Shown: positions 1 to 7,199, numbered from the stretch's first letter. The stretch is DNA of 14,276 nt from CAZGSG01 sp964528095 (GCA_964528095.1 CAZGSG010000141.1:1-14276); one strand, 5' to 3'. The notes: generated by a model from the sequence alone, not told the origin. Numbers and translations are program-made.

Positions 1-266
1 TTAATTCAAAACGATATTAATGGTAGGAAAGCCCAGGCTATTCCTTGGTTCATTTCCCCCTTGCCTTGTTTGGCAACCTGTTACTTTTTTAGGATGGAAG
101 GAACAAAAAGAACATTCCTTCAATCCTTCCATAGGAACTAAATTTAAATTATCCGAACCGAATTGCCAATTTAAAAAACCCCTGGGGAAGCCTTATCGTA
201 CACGCAGAGGAATCGAATCACCAGACCCGGCCTGTCAACCTCCACTTTGTTTCTTATTCGTCACTC
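1..266. other. Left-edge region without a convincing gene
   Basis: This stretch lies after the stop of the secreted protein gene at 267. On the minus strand a frame is open from about 189 down to a TAA at positions 1-3, with an ATG at 132 that would give a 43-residue peptide beginning MEGLKECSF and ending INIVLN. I do not recognise it and see no ribosome binding site. The plus-strand frame at 20-325 overlaps the neighbouring gene and has no family features. A self-complementary CCCCTGGGG next to a T run (about 175-190) recalls a terminator, but it leaves no room for a loop. The region may be a gene remnant or plain spacer. Confidence 0.3.
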
Positions 267-1109
267 TCATAAAGACGCCTGGCGTACTGAAAATATCTCG
301 AACTGAAATTGCTGGCTATAAATGACCGCCTTACTAATTTTTGTCAAACCTTGCCGCGCTGCATTAAACTGGCTGCTCGTTGAGTACAATAATTGAAAAT
401 TGTACTTGCCTTTTTTTCGAAACACAAACTCACTGCAATCATTCTCATTGGGTACCCAGGCCCAAACCGATTTATCCACCTCCAGAGGCTTTGATGCAAC
501 AACCGTATCACAATAGTGGATGTCTATGTATTTGGGATAGTGTTGAATCCATGAGCCCCTCCCGATCTTTTCATACAATGTGCCAAAGAAAAAACCATTA
601 TTGGGATATCCATACAAGGGCTGATCACCCTTATTTAAGATCGTAAATACTGCCTTCGATCCAACCACCGGTTTCTCCTGAAAGGAAAATTCCAGGTAGT
701 CAGAATTGGCCTGGTAGGTCAGCGTTTTGACTTCCCTGATAAAGTCGCCAACTGAATCCCCGGAAGCGATAAAGATAAAAATCTCCACCCGGGCTACAGC
801 ATTATCAACAAGCAAGCTATCCGAGATCCGCTGATCTTTATCAGTTTTGAAGAGCACATTTATATTATAGAGACCGGTGTCAATCTTATCATTATATTGA
901 AAAAGATTTGTGTTATAGTAATAGCCATCCCTTGCAAATTCGTCAAATTCAAACTTATGGGTGGTCGAGTTTTTATCCGAAATATAGAACTGAAGAGACC
1001 TCGCCTTTTTCACGCCCTGCTCGGTAATAAGCGAGATAGTCACCTGGGGATTCGCTAAAGAAAACAGGTTTAAAAAGCTAAGGAGCAGTAGAATTGAAAT
1101 TTGTTTCAT
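267..1109 (-). CDS. Secreted hypothetical protein
   Basis: A 280-residue protein that I cannot assign to a family. The N-terminus (MKQISILLLLSFLNLFSLANPQV) is a classical signal peptide, with likely cleavage near residue 20, so the product should be exported to the periplasm or cell surface. No lipobox cysteine is present. The mature part is rich in aromatic residues and beta-prone stretches, which suggests a beta-sandwich type exported protein, but this is inference. I chose the ATG at 1109; a GTG two codons upstream (1115) is also in frame but would only add Met-His before the signal peptide. A TAAGTTTG element lies 18 bases upstream. The gene ends with TGA. It stands alone, 79 bases after the lipoprotein gene upstream. 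Confidence 0.75.
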   Translation of the reverse strand: MKQISILLLLSFLNLFSLANPQVTISLITEQGVKKARSLQFYISDKNSTTHKFEFDEFARDGYYYNTNLFQYNDKIDTGLYNINVLFKTDKDQRISDSLLVDNAVARVEIFIFIASGDSVGDFIREVKTLTYQANSDYLEFSFQEKPVVGSKAVFTILNKGDQPLYGYPNNGFFFGTLYEKIGRGSWIQHYPKYIDIHYCDTVVASKPLEVDKSVWAWVPNENDCSEFVFRKKGKYNFQLLYSTSSQFNAARQGLTKISKAVIYSQQFQFEIFSVRQASL

Positions 1110-1126
1110 ATGCACTGTCAGAGTGG

Positions 1127-1134
1127 CAAACTTA
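1127..1134 (-). promoter_or_regulatory. Possible Bacteroidota -7 promoter element
   Basis: On the minus strand this reads TAAGTTTG, an exact match to the TAnnTTTG -7 consensus used by the main Bacteroidota sigma factor. It ends 18 bases before the ATG at 1109. No clear TTG -33 element is seen at the usual distance upstream, so the assignment is tentative. Confidence 0.35.
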
Positions 1135-1188
1135 CTATTTTTAAATCGGATCTACCAGGTCACAGGAAGCCCGTTTCGCCGTATACTC

Positions 1189-1734
1189 TTACGGTATACT
1201 TGAATATCCACAAAACTTATAGCCCGATTTTGTTTCGAGAAATTCAAGTATGCCTGAAGAACCTTCTATTTCTCCCTTTCGGAGGGGAAATGATACAAAG
1301 ATATTGACTTTCCTGGACCGGGCTAGTCTTATGCTGCCAGGTATACAAACCGAGTCAGCAACCCATTCCCCCTCTCTATATACTGCCCTCACATTTTCTT
1401 TGTTCCGCATTCCCGATACAAAAAAGCTATCAAATATAAAAGAATGTTCCCTGTAAAACTCATCGGCTGGTATTATCCTGGATGCTTCATCCACCATACA
1501 GTCCGCAGACATCGGTTTTAATGTTGCCAGGTCTTTATTTACCGCGGCATTTACAAACAAGTCCCAGGAGGTAATCAGTAAAGTATCTGTTGAGGATGAT
1601 TGGTATGTCTCAGAAACAGTATCAAAAACCAACATAGAATCTTTAGGGATAGCTACTACTGTTTTCGTTCTTTTGTTGTTTGAACAGGCAAAACTGGTTA
1701 TCGCAATTACTATTAAGATAATTGATAGTCGCAT
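1189..1734 (-). CDS. Hypothetical lipoprotein
   Basis: A 181-residue protein starting MRLSIILIVIAITSFAC. The hydrophobic stretch followed by S-F-A-C (cysteine 17) is a lipobox, so it is probably lipidated by the Lgt/Lsp pathway and tethered to a membrane. The mature domain of about 160 residues has a Ser/Thr-rich linker and then a compact region beginning near TSWDLFVNAAVNKDL; I do not recognise its family. The ATG at 1734 is preferred over an upstream GTG-type start (1794), which would put 20 polar residues before the signal sequence. It follows the broken MCE gene by 70 bases and could once have shared its transcript. It ends with TAA. Confidence 0.75.
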   Translation of the reverse strand: MRLSIILIVIAITSFACSNNKRTKTVVAIPKDSMLVFDTVSETYQSSSTDTLLITSWDLFVNAAVNKDLATLKPMSADCMVDEASRIIPADEFYREHSFIFDSFFVSGMRNKENVRAVYREGEWVADSVCIPGSIRLARSRKVNIFVSFPLRKGEIEGSSGILEFLETKSGYKFCGYSSIP

Positions 1735-1804
1735 ATTATTATCGTTATATAGATGGTTTGATCGAATAGATACCCGGGGATTGCCAGGCGACACTATAAA
1801 AGCA

Positions 1805-2272
1805 TTACCTGATTGTAGAATCCCTTTTTGTAATCTCTATCAATTCAACAAAGCCCTTCTTCATTTTTTGTAGTGCAGCTTCCATTTTCTTCCTTTTTAC
1901 AGTACCAGTAGTAGAAAGTAGACTACTGCGGCTCGTATCTTTATAACCGCGTAAGGTATCGTACCGGCGGGCTAACTCAGCCATAGCCGATCCTTCTACA
2001 ATTAGTCTTCCAGTGCCTAGCATGCCCCTCTTAACCCGAAAGGCAGAAAATAGCGGAAGTTTACAGTCTTTACTTAGTTTGATTCGCACGGCAACGCTAT
2101 CATCGTAAAGGTCGAGCTCGGAGACTTCTCCTACCGTGAGTCATCCACAAATTACAGGACTGCCTTCCTGTAAACCTTCTACATTGTTTACAATTACAGT
2201 ATAAGTGTCGTGTCGATTACATCCATGGAAAAATACCATCAGAAAAAATATCGTGATCAAATCGATCTTCAT
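1805..2272 (-). pseudogene. MCE/MlaD-family lipoprotein with in-frame TGA
   Basis: One continuous frame of 156 codons runs from ATG at 2272 to TAA at 1805, broken only by TGA at codon 44 (2141-2143). The N-terminus (MKIDLITIFFLMVFFHGC) looks like a lipoprotein signal with cysteine 18, although the lipobox is atypical. The following sequence fits the MCE domain of lipid-transfer proteins such as MlaD: VNNVEGLQEGSPV, then LTVGEV, and later GMLGTGRLIVEGS. In this family V-G-x-V is preceded by a conserved Gly; the TGA occupies that position, consistent with a GGA-to-TGA change. Family members bind phospholipids and work with ABC permeases; no MlaE or MlaF gene is nearby. A GTG at 2089 could restart a 94-residue fragment, but it would lack half the domain. 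Confidence 0.75.
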
Positions 2273-2313
2273 TTTTACATTCAAATTCGTTTTAAGGTTT
2301 CCTTGAGGCCAAT

Positions 2314-2841
2314 CTACCGCTCAAATTTTGCAGTAGCAATTCGATATTTTTTTAAATAAGATAGAGGGAGTTTGTCTTGGTCAATCAGATTCATACATTT
2401 AATAAAATAGCCGTAATCCTTCCTATTCCAAGCCAAATCAGCTTCTCTCATATTCTGTAACTCCATAATTTTCTTTATTTGTTCTTTAGTAGCAGATTCT
2501 GTAAAATCTGTCAGCCTCTTATATACACTTTCGTTCCCCAATAATAATTGACTACCACTACCGTCCAAAAATGAGATCAAATTATCAATAGTCAGGCTTG
2601 ATTGAAATTTAAAACTTTCATCCTTAAAAACTGTATTAACTGCGGATGGAGTTAGTTCAATTAACGATTCTTCTGTTTTGCCTACATGTATATAAAAAAG
2701 ATGCTCAAGATTATTGTATGCAACCGTAATAATTTGATTAGCTGAATAATATTTAATAAAATGTAAAGAGCTCTCAGCTATTGAATAACTATTATTTAAC
2801 AGAAATCGGGTAAGGGGGAATATCTTATCCTCAAAACTCAT
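2314..2841 (-). CDS. Hypothetical protein
   Basis: A 175-residue protein starting MSFEDKIFPLTRF and ending with TAG. I do not recognise a family. It has no signal peptide or membrane segment and is rich in Ile, Lys, Asn and Ser, so it is probably cytoplasmic. The first two thirds alternate hydrophobic and polar residues as in an alpha/beta fold; the C-terminal part (TKEQIKKIMELQ onward) looks helical. Its base composition is more AT-rich than the enzyme genes further right, which may point to transfer. It lies 88 bases downstream of the HExxH protein gene and 41 bases before the broken MCE gene. Confidence 0.65.
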   Translation of the reverse strand: MSFEDKIFPLTRFLLNNSYSIAESSLHFIKYYSANQIITVAYNNLEHLFYIHVGKTEESLIELTPSAVNTVFKDESFKFQSSLTIDNLISFLDGSGSQLLLGNESVYKRLTDFTESATKEQIKKIMELQNMREADLAWNRKDYGYFIKCMNLIDQDKLPLSYLKKYRIATAKFER

Positions 2842-2929
2842 ATTTGAAGAACATATATTTTAGTATGACTGAAATAAATTACATATCTACGCTGCTATTG
2901 AAACCGGTATTAATAATTACTCGAGTCAA

Positions 2930-3517
2930 CTAAGTCGCTAAATTTATTATTTCGGCATAGACCTTCTCTAATTGCTTGTAATCTTTACCATGCGCATGAA
3001 CTATCGGCATGGCATCAATTGTTAGCTTTTCAATATCAACCGAATAATACCCGTTTTCCTGTTCAACCAAATATCCATCAGGCTTAAGATTCATAAACCC
3101 TCTTAGTGATTTTTCTGCCTTCAATTTCTCGAAATAATTTAAGTCCAATCTATGAAACAAATCAAATTGATCACTCAATTCATATCGATTAAGATTTCCA
3201 TCAAAACTTCGTGAATCCTGGCAGCCATGGAATTTCCAACATTCATCGATGCTGGTTCCTAAATAATAGGACTCGAAAATACAGCCATATTTCAACGAAA
3301 CAAGGTAAGAGGCCAGCCGCTTCCGGGGAATCGGGAACGTGATATCAACACCCTTAGGCACTTCTGGTCTTGTATGCCCGCAATACTCCGAAGGGTCATC
3401 TTTACAGGGATAGATTAGTATTTCGACAGGCCGTGGGCCCCCAAATTCCAGATGGTTTATCCATCTCGCTACAAAATGACCCAGCTCATGAAAGAAAACA
3501 CGGTGTATCTTATCCAC
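2930..3517 (-). CDS. HExxH metalloprotease-like hypothetical protein
   Basis: A 195-residue protein. Residues 8-16 read FFHELGHFV, an HExxH zinc-binding motif within a hydrophobic helix, typical of zincin-type metallopeptidases (gluzincin and M48/M50-like groups). The motif lies only 10 residues from the predicted N-terminus, which is unusual for known peptidase families. The rest contains several Cys and His residues (KDDPSEYCGH, DECWKFHGC) that could form the third ligand; this is inference. No signal peptide or membrane segment is seen. No ATG precedes the motif; GTG at 3517 is the best start, because an in-frame TAA lies five codons upstream. A 19-codon ORF ends five bases before this start. 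Substrate and role are unknown. Confidence 0.65.
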   Translation of the reverse strand: MDKIHRVFFHELGHFVARWINHLEFGGPRPVEILIYPCKDDPSEYCGHTRPEVPKGVDITFPIPRKRLASYLVSLKYGCIFESYYLGTSIDECWKFHGCQDSRSFDGNLNRYELSDQFDLFHRLDLNYFEKLKAEKSLRGFMNLKPDGYLVEQENGYYSVDIEKLTIDAMPIVHAHGKDYKQLEKVYAEIINLAT

Positions 3518-3522
3518 AAGAT

Positions 3523-3582
3523 TTAATCTTTAATCACTACCGTCTCCCAGTCATCATAATCACTCAGAAAATCAGTAGGCAT
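3523..3582 (-). CDS. Possible 19-residue leader ORF
   Basis: ATG at 3582 opens a 19-codon frame (MPTDFLSDYDDWETVVIKD) that ends with TAA five bases before the GTG start of the HExxH gene. The acidic, protein-like composition and the tight spacing suggest either a translationally coupled small peptide, a leader, or the C-terminal tail of a lost gene. In frame it extends upstream for nine more codons to a stop. There is no recognisable ribosome binding site, so expression is uncertain. Confidence 0.25.
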   Translation of the reverse strand: MPTDFLSDYDDWETVVIKD

Positions 3583-3829
3583 TTTTTTAAATTTAACTGC
3601 TGCTAGTCTTTAAATCCGGACGCAATTTTGATTCTGATCATTCCGTCATGTTGTTGCATGTAATGTTTCAACTATAGGCCACTTCAGATCTTGCTCAGGA
3701 GGAGCGTCCTGTTTATAGTAACAGGCAGATCAGAGGATTTAGCTCCGCCGGAACCGAAATCATGTTATCCGGGGATTAAAACGTGGTTAACGAGAATAAT
3801 AATAAACTGGTCAGCGCTTCTCCTCATTC
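3583..3829. other. Intergenic stretch with clustered inverted repeats
   Basis: Between the DUF2971 gene and the HExxH gene lie about 310 bases without a long minus-strand gene. The segment 3685-3761 is dense in short inverted repeats. CAGGA (3696) pairs with TCCTG (3707). CCTGTT (3708) pairs with AACAGG (3720), so these two hairpins overlap and exclude each other. GATTT (3736) and AAATC (3757) bracket a GC-rich core. On the minus strand this block also reads as an open stretch (DFGSGGAKSSDLPVTI...), which may be a gene remnant or a dispersed repeat. The plus-strand ORF at 3691-3873 runs into the DUF2971 gene and is probably spurious. Confidence 0.35.
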
Positions 3830-4633
3830 TTAAACAGTCCAGGTCAACGGAATTAGATTTTCAGCCAGATTAAAGGTCGCCAGGTCCATTGTCATATAAG
3901 TTGATTTTTGAGGTCTATACCCATTCACATGAGCAGATTTTAAGAAAGCCTGACGTTGGTCCTCTGAGGTTCTTAATCCAAAGTGTATCTCTTTCAAACA
4001 GTCGTTTTCGAAGGGTATCAGCCCGTTTTTAGTTAGATATGCTCCCCTGACCTCCTGCTCATATGACCAAACCTCGGACTTGGTAAATAACCAGTACATT
4101 AAAACCTTTTTATCTGCAGAAAAAAAATTCAGCGGGATGATTTTATCAGCATAGTTGATCTCCAGAAGTGTAAAATTCTCATTGGCAATTGGCAGAATGT
4201 TAAACCCCAGACAAATGCCATAGTGTTTATCTGCATAATGGCTCCACATCAATGTATTCAAATAGGTCTTGGAAAAACAGGTGATACCCGCTTCGGCTTT
4301 AAATGTGTTAAGCGAGGTCTCAACTATGGAATCCATTGACTTAGGGTTCTTAAGCAATTGATCAAGCAATATTTTTTTTTGCCCTCGCGTCAGGTTCTTG
4401 TTGTTTCTAAACCATCTTTTAAGTGATTTTTCTGTAAAGGAGGCATCTATACAGTTATTATTTAAATCAAAAGGGTCGTTGAATGTGATCGGGGCAGAAA
4501 ACATCAGGCTCCCGGAATTGATGATTTTCTCAGCAGTATCAAATGGAACATATTTATATATAATAGAATCGAAGGGAACAAGGGGCTTAATTCCCAACTT
4601 TTGCAATTCCATTATATGTTTTGGAGTTGTCAT
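3830..4633 (-). CDS. DUF2971 family protein
   Basis: A 267-residue protein with the landmarks of DUF2971: IYKYVPFDTAEKIINSGSL followed by FSAPITFNDPFD near residues 25-57, the central MWSHYADKHYGICLGF block near residues 130-145, and FTKSEVWSYEQEVR near residues 185-198. The biochemical activity of the family is unknown; members occur in accessory and mobile regions of many bacteria. No signal peptide or membrane segment is present, so it should be cytoplasmic. ATG at 4633 is the longest start; a second ATG at 4612 (MELQKLG) would remove seven residues without touching the domain. The gene looks complete, ends with TAA and stands alone, with a small terminator-like hairpin about 65 bases upstream of it. 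Confidence 0.8.
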   Translation of the reverse strand: MTTPKHIMELQKLGIKPLVPFDSIIYKYVPFDTAEKIINSGSLMFSAPITFNDPFDLNNNCIDASFTEKSLKRWFRNNKNLTRGQKKILLDQLLKNPKSMDSIVETSLNTFKAEAGITCFSKTYLNTLMWSHYADKHYGICLGFNILPIANENFTLLEINYADKIIPLNFFSADKKVLMYWLFTKSEVWSYEQEVRGAYLTKNGLIPFENDCLKEIHFGLRTSEDQRQAFLKSAHVNGYRPQKSTYMTMDLATFNLAENLIPLTWTV

Positions 4634-4690
4634 AGAAATTCAGTGCCCGTACTAAACTTATTTTAATGGCCCTGCCTGATTAAAAATCAT

Positions 4691-4717
4691 TCCAAAAAGA
4701 TTTACATGAAAATCTTT
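4691..4717 (-). terminator. Hairpin followed by T run
   Basis: On the minus strand AAAGATTT, a six-base loop and AAATCTTT form an 8-bp stem followed directly by more T residues. It sits just after the stop codon of the small membrane protein gene at 4729 and could end that transcript. The stem is AT-rich, so termination would be weak. Confidence 0.4.
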
Positions 4718-4728
4718 ATCGTTTATCA

Positions 4729-5058
4729 CTAAATCATAAATCTCCAAACCTTCACAAACACCAACACAACCGAAATACACCCCATCACAACAGCTACCAA
4801 CGCCATCCTGTTATCTTTTTTAAGACTCAAAGCCCAACCGCCTAAAAAAGTCCCCAGCAGGGCAGGAAACAAAAAATAATATTTATATCCAAAACTCAAG
4901 CCCTCAATTAATCCAAACATCGCTTTTGTTTTTCCACCGGAGTTTTGATACTGTATGGCAATCTTGTCATTAATAATAATAAGCCATACTATACAAATAA
5001 GGCTTAGCAGCTGGGAGGCAACAATAAGATTTTTTATAAACAGGGAACTTGACTTCAT
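4729..5058 (-). CDS. Small three-TM membrane protein
   Basis: A 109-residue protein with three likely membrane helices at about residues 9-29, 60-78 and 84-103, separated by short polar loops (NDKIAIQYQNSGGKTK, LKKDNR). It is probably an inner-membrane protein. I do not recognise a family; the layout recalls small DUF1648- or SdpI-like proteins, but no motif supports that. ATG at 5058 (MKSSSLF) is preferred; an in-frame TTG at 5079 would add only seven residues. It follows the acetyltransferase gene by 52 bases and could be on the same transcript. It ends with TAA. Confidence 0.6.
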   Translation of the reverse strand: MKSSSLFIKNLIVASQLLSLICIVWLIIINDKIAIQYQNSGGKTKAMFGLIEGLSFGYKYYFLFPALLGTFLGGWALSLKKDNRMALVAVVMGCISVVLVFVKVWRFMI

Positions 5059-5110
5059 ATTGATTCCAGCTTTTAGCAAGTATCATACACAAGAACCGGG
5101 ATTCGCCTGG

Positions 5111-5659
5111 TTAAGAAAGGTTATCTTTCCATTCGTGACTGAGCATTGAATATAAAAACAGGTCCAGGAATGCATTATTTACCAATTCTGCCTCTCTTAA
5201 TATGCCCTCTTTTTTAAAGTTTAGTTTTACGGGTATCGCCTGGCTTTTGAGATTATTGACCGCCGCCTTTATTTCAATCCGGTGCAGGTTCAGTTCTTTA
5301 AACCCATAATTTATCAATGCCTGGCAGGACTTTGTAATAATACCCCGCCCCTCAAAGTTTTTGTCTAACCAATAGCCAATGGCAGCAGCTTTGTTTTGCT
5401 GATTGATATAGTGTAACCCTATCCTTCCCACCAGGGTATCGTCAAAGGTTATGATAAAGCTGGCTTCTTTTCTTTGCAGGTGTAAGCTCTCACAATTTTC
5501 AATATAGGATTTAAAGTCTTCAACTGATTGCATGGCATCTACCCATGTCAGGAACCCTGAAAGATGGGCGCGGTTATTATTTACAACATTGAACAATACC
5601 GTAGCATGTTTTTCCGCAATTAATTCTAACCTGATATTTTTGTCAACGAGTAGGTTCAT
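5111..5659 (-). CDS. GNAT-family N-acetyltransferase, RimJ/RimL type
   Basis: A 182-residue cytoplasmic enzyme of the Gcn5-related acetyltransferase superfamily, RimL-like branch (as in Bacillus YdaF). These enzymes transfer the acetyl group of acetyl-CoA to an amine, often the N-terminus of a ribosomal protein or a small molecule. Visible landmarks are LVDKNIRLELI at the N-terminus, VGRIGLHYI (residues 77-85), the acetyl-CoA pyrophosphate loop NFEGRGIITKS (101-111), LNLHRIEI (124-131), and the C-terminal block NLKSQAIPVKLNFKKEGILREAE-like segment (136-158), where the usual A-x-K-x-G-F is altered to P-V-K-L-N-F. Length is normal. The start ATG is clear and the gene ends with TAA. The true substrate cannot be told from sequence. 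Confidence 0.88.
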   Translation of the reverse strand: MNLLVDKNIRLELIAEKHATVLFNVVNNNRAHLSGFLTWVDAMQSVEDFKSYIENCESLHLQRKEASFIITFDDTLVGRIGLHYINQQNKAAAIGYWLDKNFEGRGIITKSCQALINYGFKELNLHRIEIKAAVNNLKSQAIPVKLNFKKEGILREAELVNNAFLDLFLYSMLSHEWKDNLS

Positions 5660-5696
5660 GGTTTTCTTTGTGACTAAGTATGTATTGAAGGCGTAG

Positions 5697-5775
5697 TGAA
5701 ACCGGCCGATTTGAGAACTTCCTCAGCCGCCAATGTTAAAAACCCACTGAAAACGGGCCGATTTAATAGACTTCC
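5697..5775. repeat. Pair of imperfect direct repeats
   Basis: Two copies of a motif of about 27 bases, TGAAAC-CGGCCGATTT...ACTTCC at 5697-5722 and TGAAAACGGGCCGATTT...GACTTCC at 5748-5775, lie 51 bases apart between the acetyltransferase and deacetylase genes. Because the spacing is a multiple of three, a 41-codon minus-strand frame (GTG 5799 to TAG 5674) runs through both; it overlaps the deacetylase stop codon and resembles no family I know. The repeats could be operator sites for the acetyltransferase, or part of a dispersed element. Confidence 0.4.
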
Positions 5776-5795
5776 AGGATCAAGGTACTGGTTTT

Positions 5796-6695
5796 TCACT
5801 GCCTTTCAATTTCTATAATCCTAAAGAAATCCCTGTCAAATATCTTAAAATACACCCATGACGGATACCAGTTATAAAAAGGCCATATTTGTTTTAGCGA
5901 ATTCTGCTCCGTCGTATACGTCTGCATAGCGGCCTTTTTTTGTTTAGCGAAGGCGGATATATCAATCTGTACATTTGGCGGTGGCATTCCATTCGTTCCG
6001 TACACTTTTTTTGCTTCTATGTAAACCGGTAGCTTGCCCAATACTCTTTCGGCCAGTGATGGCGGGAAGACCGGCTGATAAATTCTTTTTACACTAAAAC
6101 CGGGGTCGTTTTTATGCAGGTTGCAATATGCCAGCACCAGGCGGCTGATTAATACGTGATCGGGGTTCCCGTAGCCACCCATAAGATTATCCAGCGTAAA
6201 AATAACGGCAGGCTTGTACTGTTCAATATAGCTGGCAATATACCCGTTAAGTGAGTCCTCTTTGTAGTTTTCCGCGAATTTGGCATATGGCATTGGCAGG
6301 TAGGCTTTTCCCGTTTGCATATCATTCCTGAAATTAAAATCAACCGGGTCTGTTCCGGCCAGGCCCTGTATCACGGCAACGCGCTTCAGGTCTTCCTTAC
6401 GTACAGGGTTTTTAATACTGTCTTTTGTATTGTATAAACCGCCCTGCTGGTAAAAACACATCTCTCGGATCTTCCAGCCATTTTTACAAAGTCTGGAAAT
6501 CGTACCGGAACTGCCCACCATATCGTCATCATGCGCTACAATGATCAATGCGCTTTTATTACTCGTTGTATCCAGGTAGGTATCTGCGGGATATTTTTCT
6601 TTAGCGGAGAGTGTAGTTAAATAGTATACATGTCCGCCGATGACAAGTATTACTATCAGGAGAAGAAAAAGTAAGATCCGGAAAAGTCTTTTCAT
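5796..6695 (-). CDS. PIG-L/LmbE family deacetylase, membrane-anchored
   Basis: A 299-residue protein. Residues 5-26 form a single N-terminal hydrophobic helix, either a signal anchor or an uncleaved signal sequence, so the catalytic domain probably faces the periplasm. The PIG-L zinc site is visible: VAHDDD at 53-58 (His55 and the following Asp residues) and GNPDH at 176-180 (His180). Family members are zinc-dependent hydrolases that remove acetyl groups from N-acetylglucosamine-type amides, as in GPI anchor, mycothiol and antibiotic biosynthesis. The actual substrate here is unknown; the export signal suggests an envelope or extracellular glycan. Length is complete. The start ATG follows a spacer with a VOC remnant. 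It ends with TGA. Confidence 0.85.
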   Translation of the reverse strand: MKRLFRILLFLLLIVILVIGGHVYYLTTLSAKEKYPADTYLDTTSNKSALIIVAHDDDMVGSSGTISRLCKNGWKIREMCFYQQGGLYNTKDSIKNPVRKEDLKRVAVIQGLAGTDPVDFNFRNDMQTGKAYLPMPYAKFAENYKEDSLNGYIASYIEQYKPAVIFTLDNLMGGYGNPDHVLISRLVLAYCNLHKNDPGFSVKRIYQPVFPPSLAERVLGKLPVYIEAKKVYGTNGMPPPNVQIDISAFAKQKKAAMQTYTTEQNSLKQIWPFYNWYPSWVYFKIFDRDFFRIIEIERQ

Positions 6696-6748
6696 GGTGG
6701 TTTATGGTTGATGATTGTGAGCTTGTTTAAAGAAGCAGTGAACCTGTT

Positions 6749-6832
6749 TTACCTGTCAGCAAATGGCTTCTCTTCTTTCGGTCCTGTTTTTAATCGCTGG
6801 ACGTGACCATCGGGATCTTCTACCTGCATTAC
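6749..6832 (-). pseudogene. C-terminal remnant of a VOC/bleomycin-resistance-like gene
   Basis: Only 27 codons before a TAA remain (VMQVEDPDGHVQRLKTG onward to ADR). V-x-DPDGH-V-x-R followed by a Gly/Pro/Glu-rich tail is the characteristic C-terminal strand and tail of glyoxalase/bleomycin-resistance (VOC) proteins, in which this segment carries residues near the metal site. An in-frame TAA immediately precedes the fragment, and the other minus frames upstream do not continue the domain. The remainder of the gene has therefore been deleted, apparently at the boundary with the membrane protein gene at 6855. Confidence 0.6.
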
Positions 6833-6854
6833 TTACTCGCGTATTATACGCATT

Positions 6855-7199
6855 TCAGGAATTCCCTTTTTTATGAATCCTGGCGAATAGTAATCTGGCC
6901 AGGAAAAACAAAAAAAATATAACTACCCAAACGCAAAAGGGTATTATGATATTGATAATAAACTGCTCTTTATTCGTTATAAACGCTCCGGGAAGAATGG
7001 GAACCGGGAGTGCAAACCCGGGATCACTATTACCACCTCCCACTATTCCGATTCCAAAAAACAAGGCATACACAAGAGATTTAACGAAGGATGACACTAC
7101 CCAGGAAAACCGGCTTACAAGTTGATTCAGGTAAAATGAACTAAGTAATCCTGCTATCAGGACACCAAAACACAAAAAGACAAATAATGGATCTGTCAT
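6855..7199 (-). CDS. Small three-TM membrane protein
   Basis: A 114-residue protein with probable membrane helices at about residues 4-25, 36-54 and 80-105, and a basic C-terminus (ARIHKKGNS) that should lie in the cytoplasm. A Gly/Pro-rich loop (GGGNSDPGFALPVPILPG) joins helices two and three. I do not recognise a family. The start ATG is clear and the stop is TGA. The 182-base spacer upstream carries two copies of a 13-base promoter-like repeat. The VOC remnant begins 22 bases after the stop. Confidence 0.6.
   Translation of the reverse strand: MTDPLFVFLCFGVLIAGLLSSFYLNQLVSRFSWVVSSFVKSLVYALFFGIGIVGGGNSDPGFALPVPILPGAFITNKEQFIINIIIPFCVWVVIFFLFFLARLLFARIHKKGNS

Noticed and set aside
195..240. 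tRNA T-arm-like string on the minus strand (GATTCGATTCC)
   Set aside because: No matching acceptor stem, D arm or anticodon arm could be placed around it.
20..325. Plus-strand ORF of 101 residues
   Set aside because: It overlaps the end of the secreted protein gene, has no recognisable motif or signal, and all supported genes are on the other strand.
1181..1200. GTATAC repeated as a possible terminator of the lipoprotein gene
   Set aside because: GTATAC pairs with itself but the stem is only 6 bp, overlaps the stop codon, and no T run follows.
2141..2143. TGA read as selenocysteine or reassigned codon
   Set aside because: The position corresponds to a conserved glycine rather than cysteine, and several intact genes here use TGA as their normal stop.
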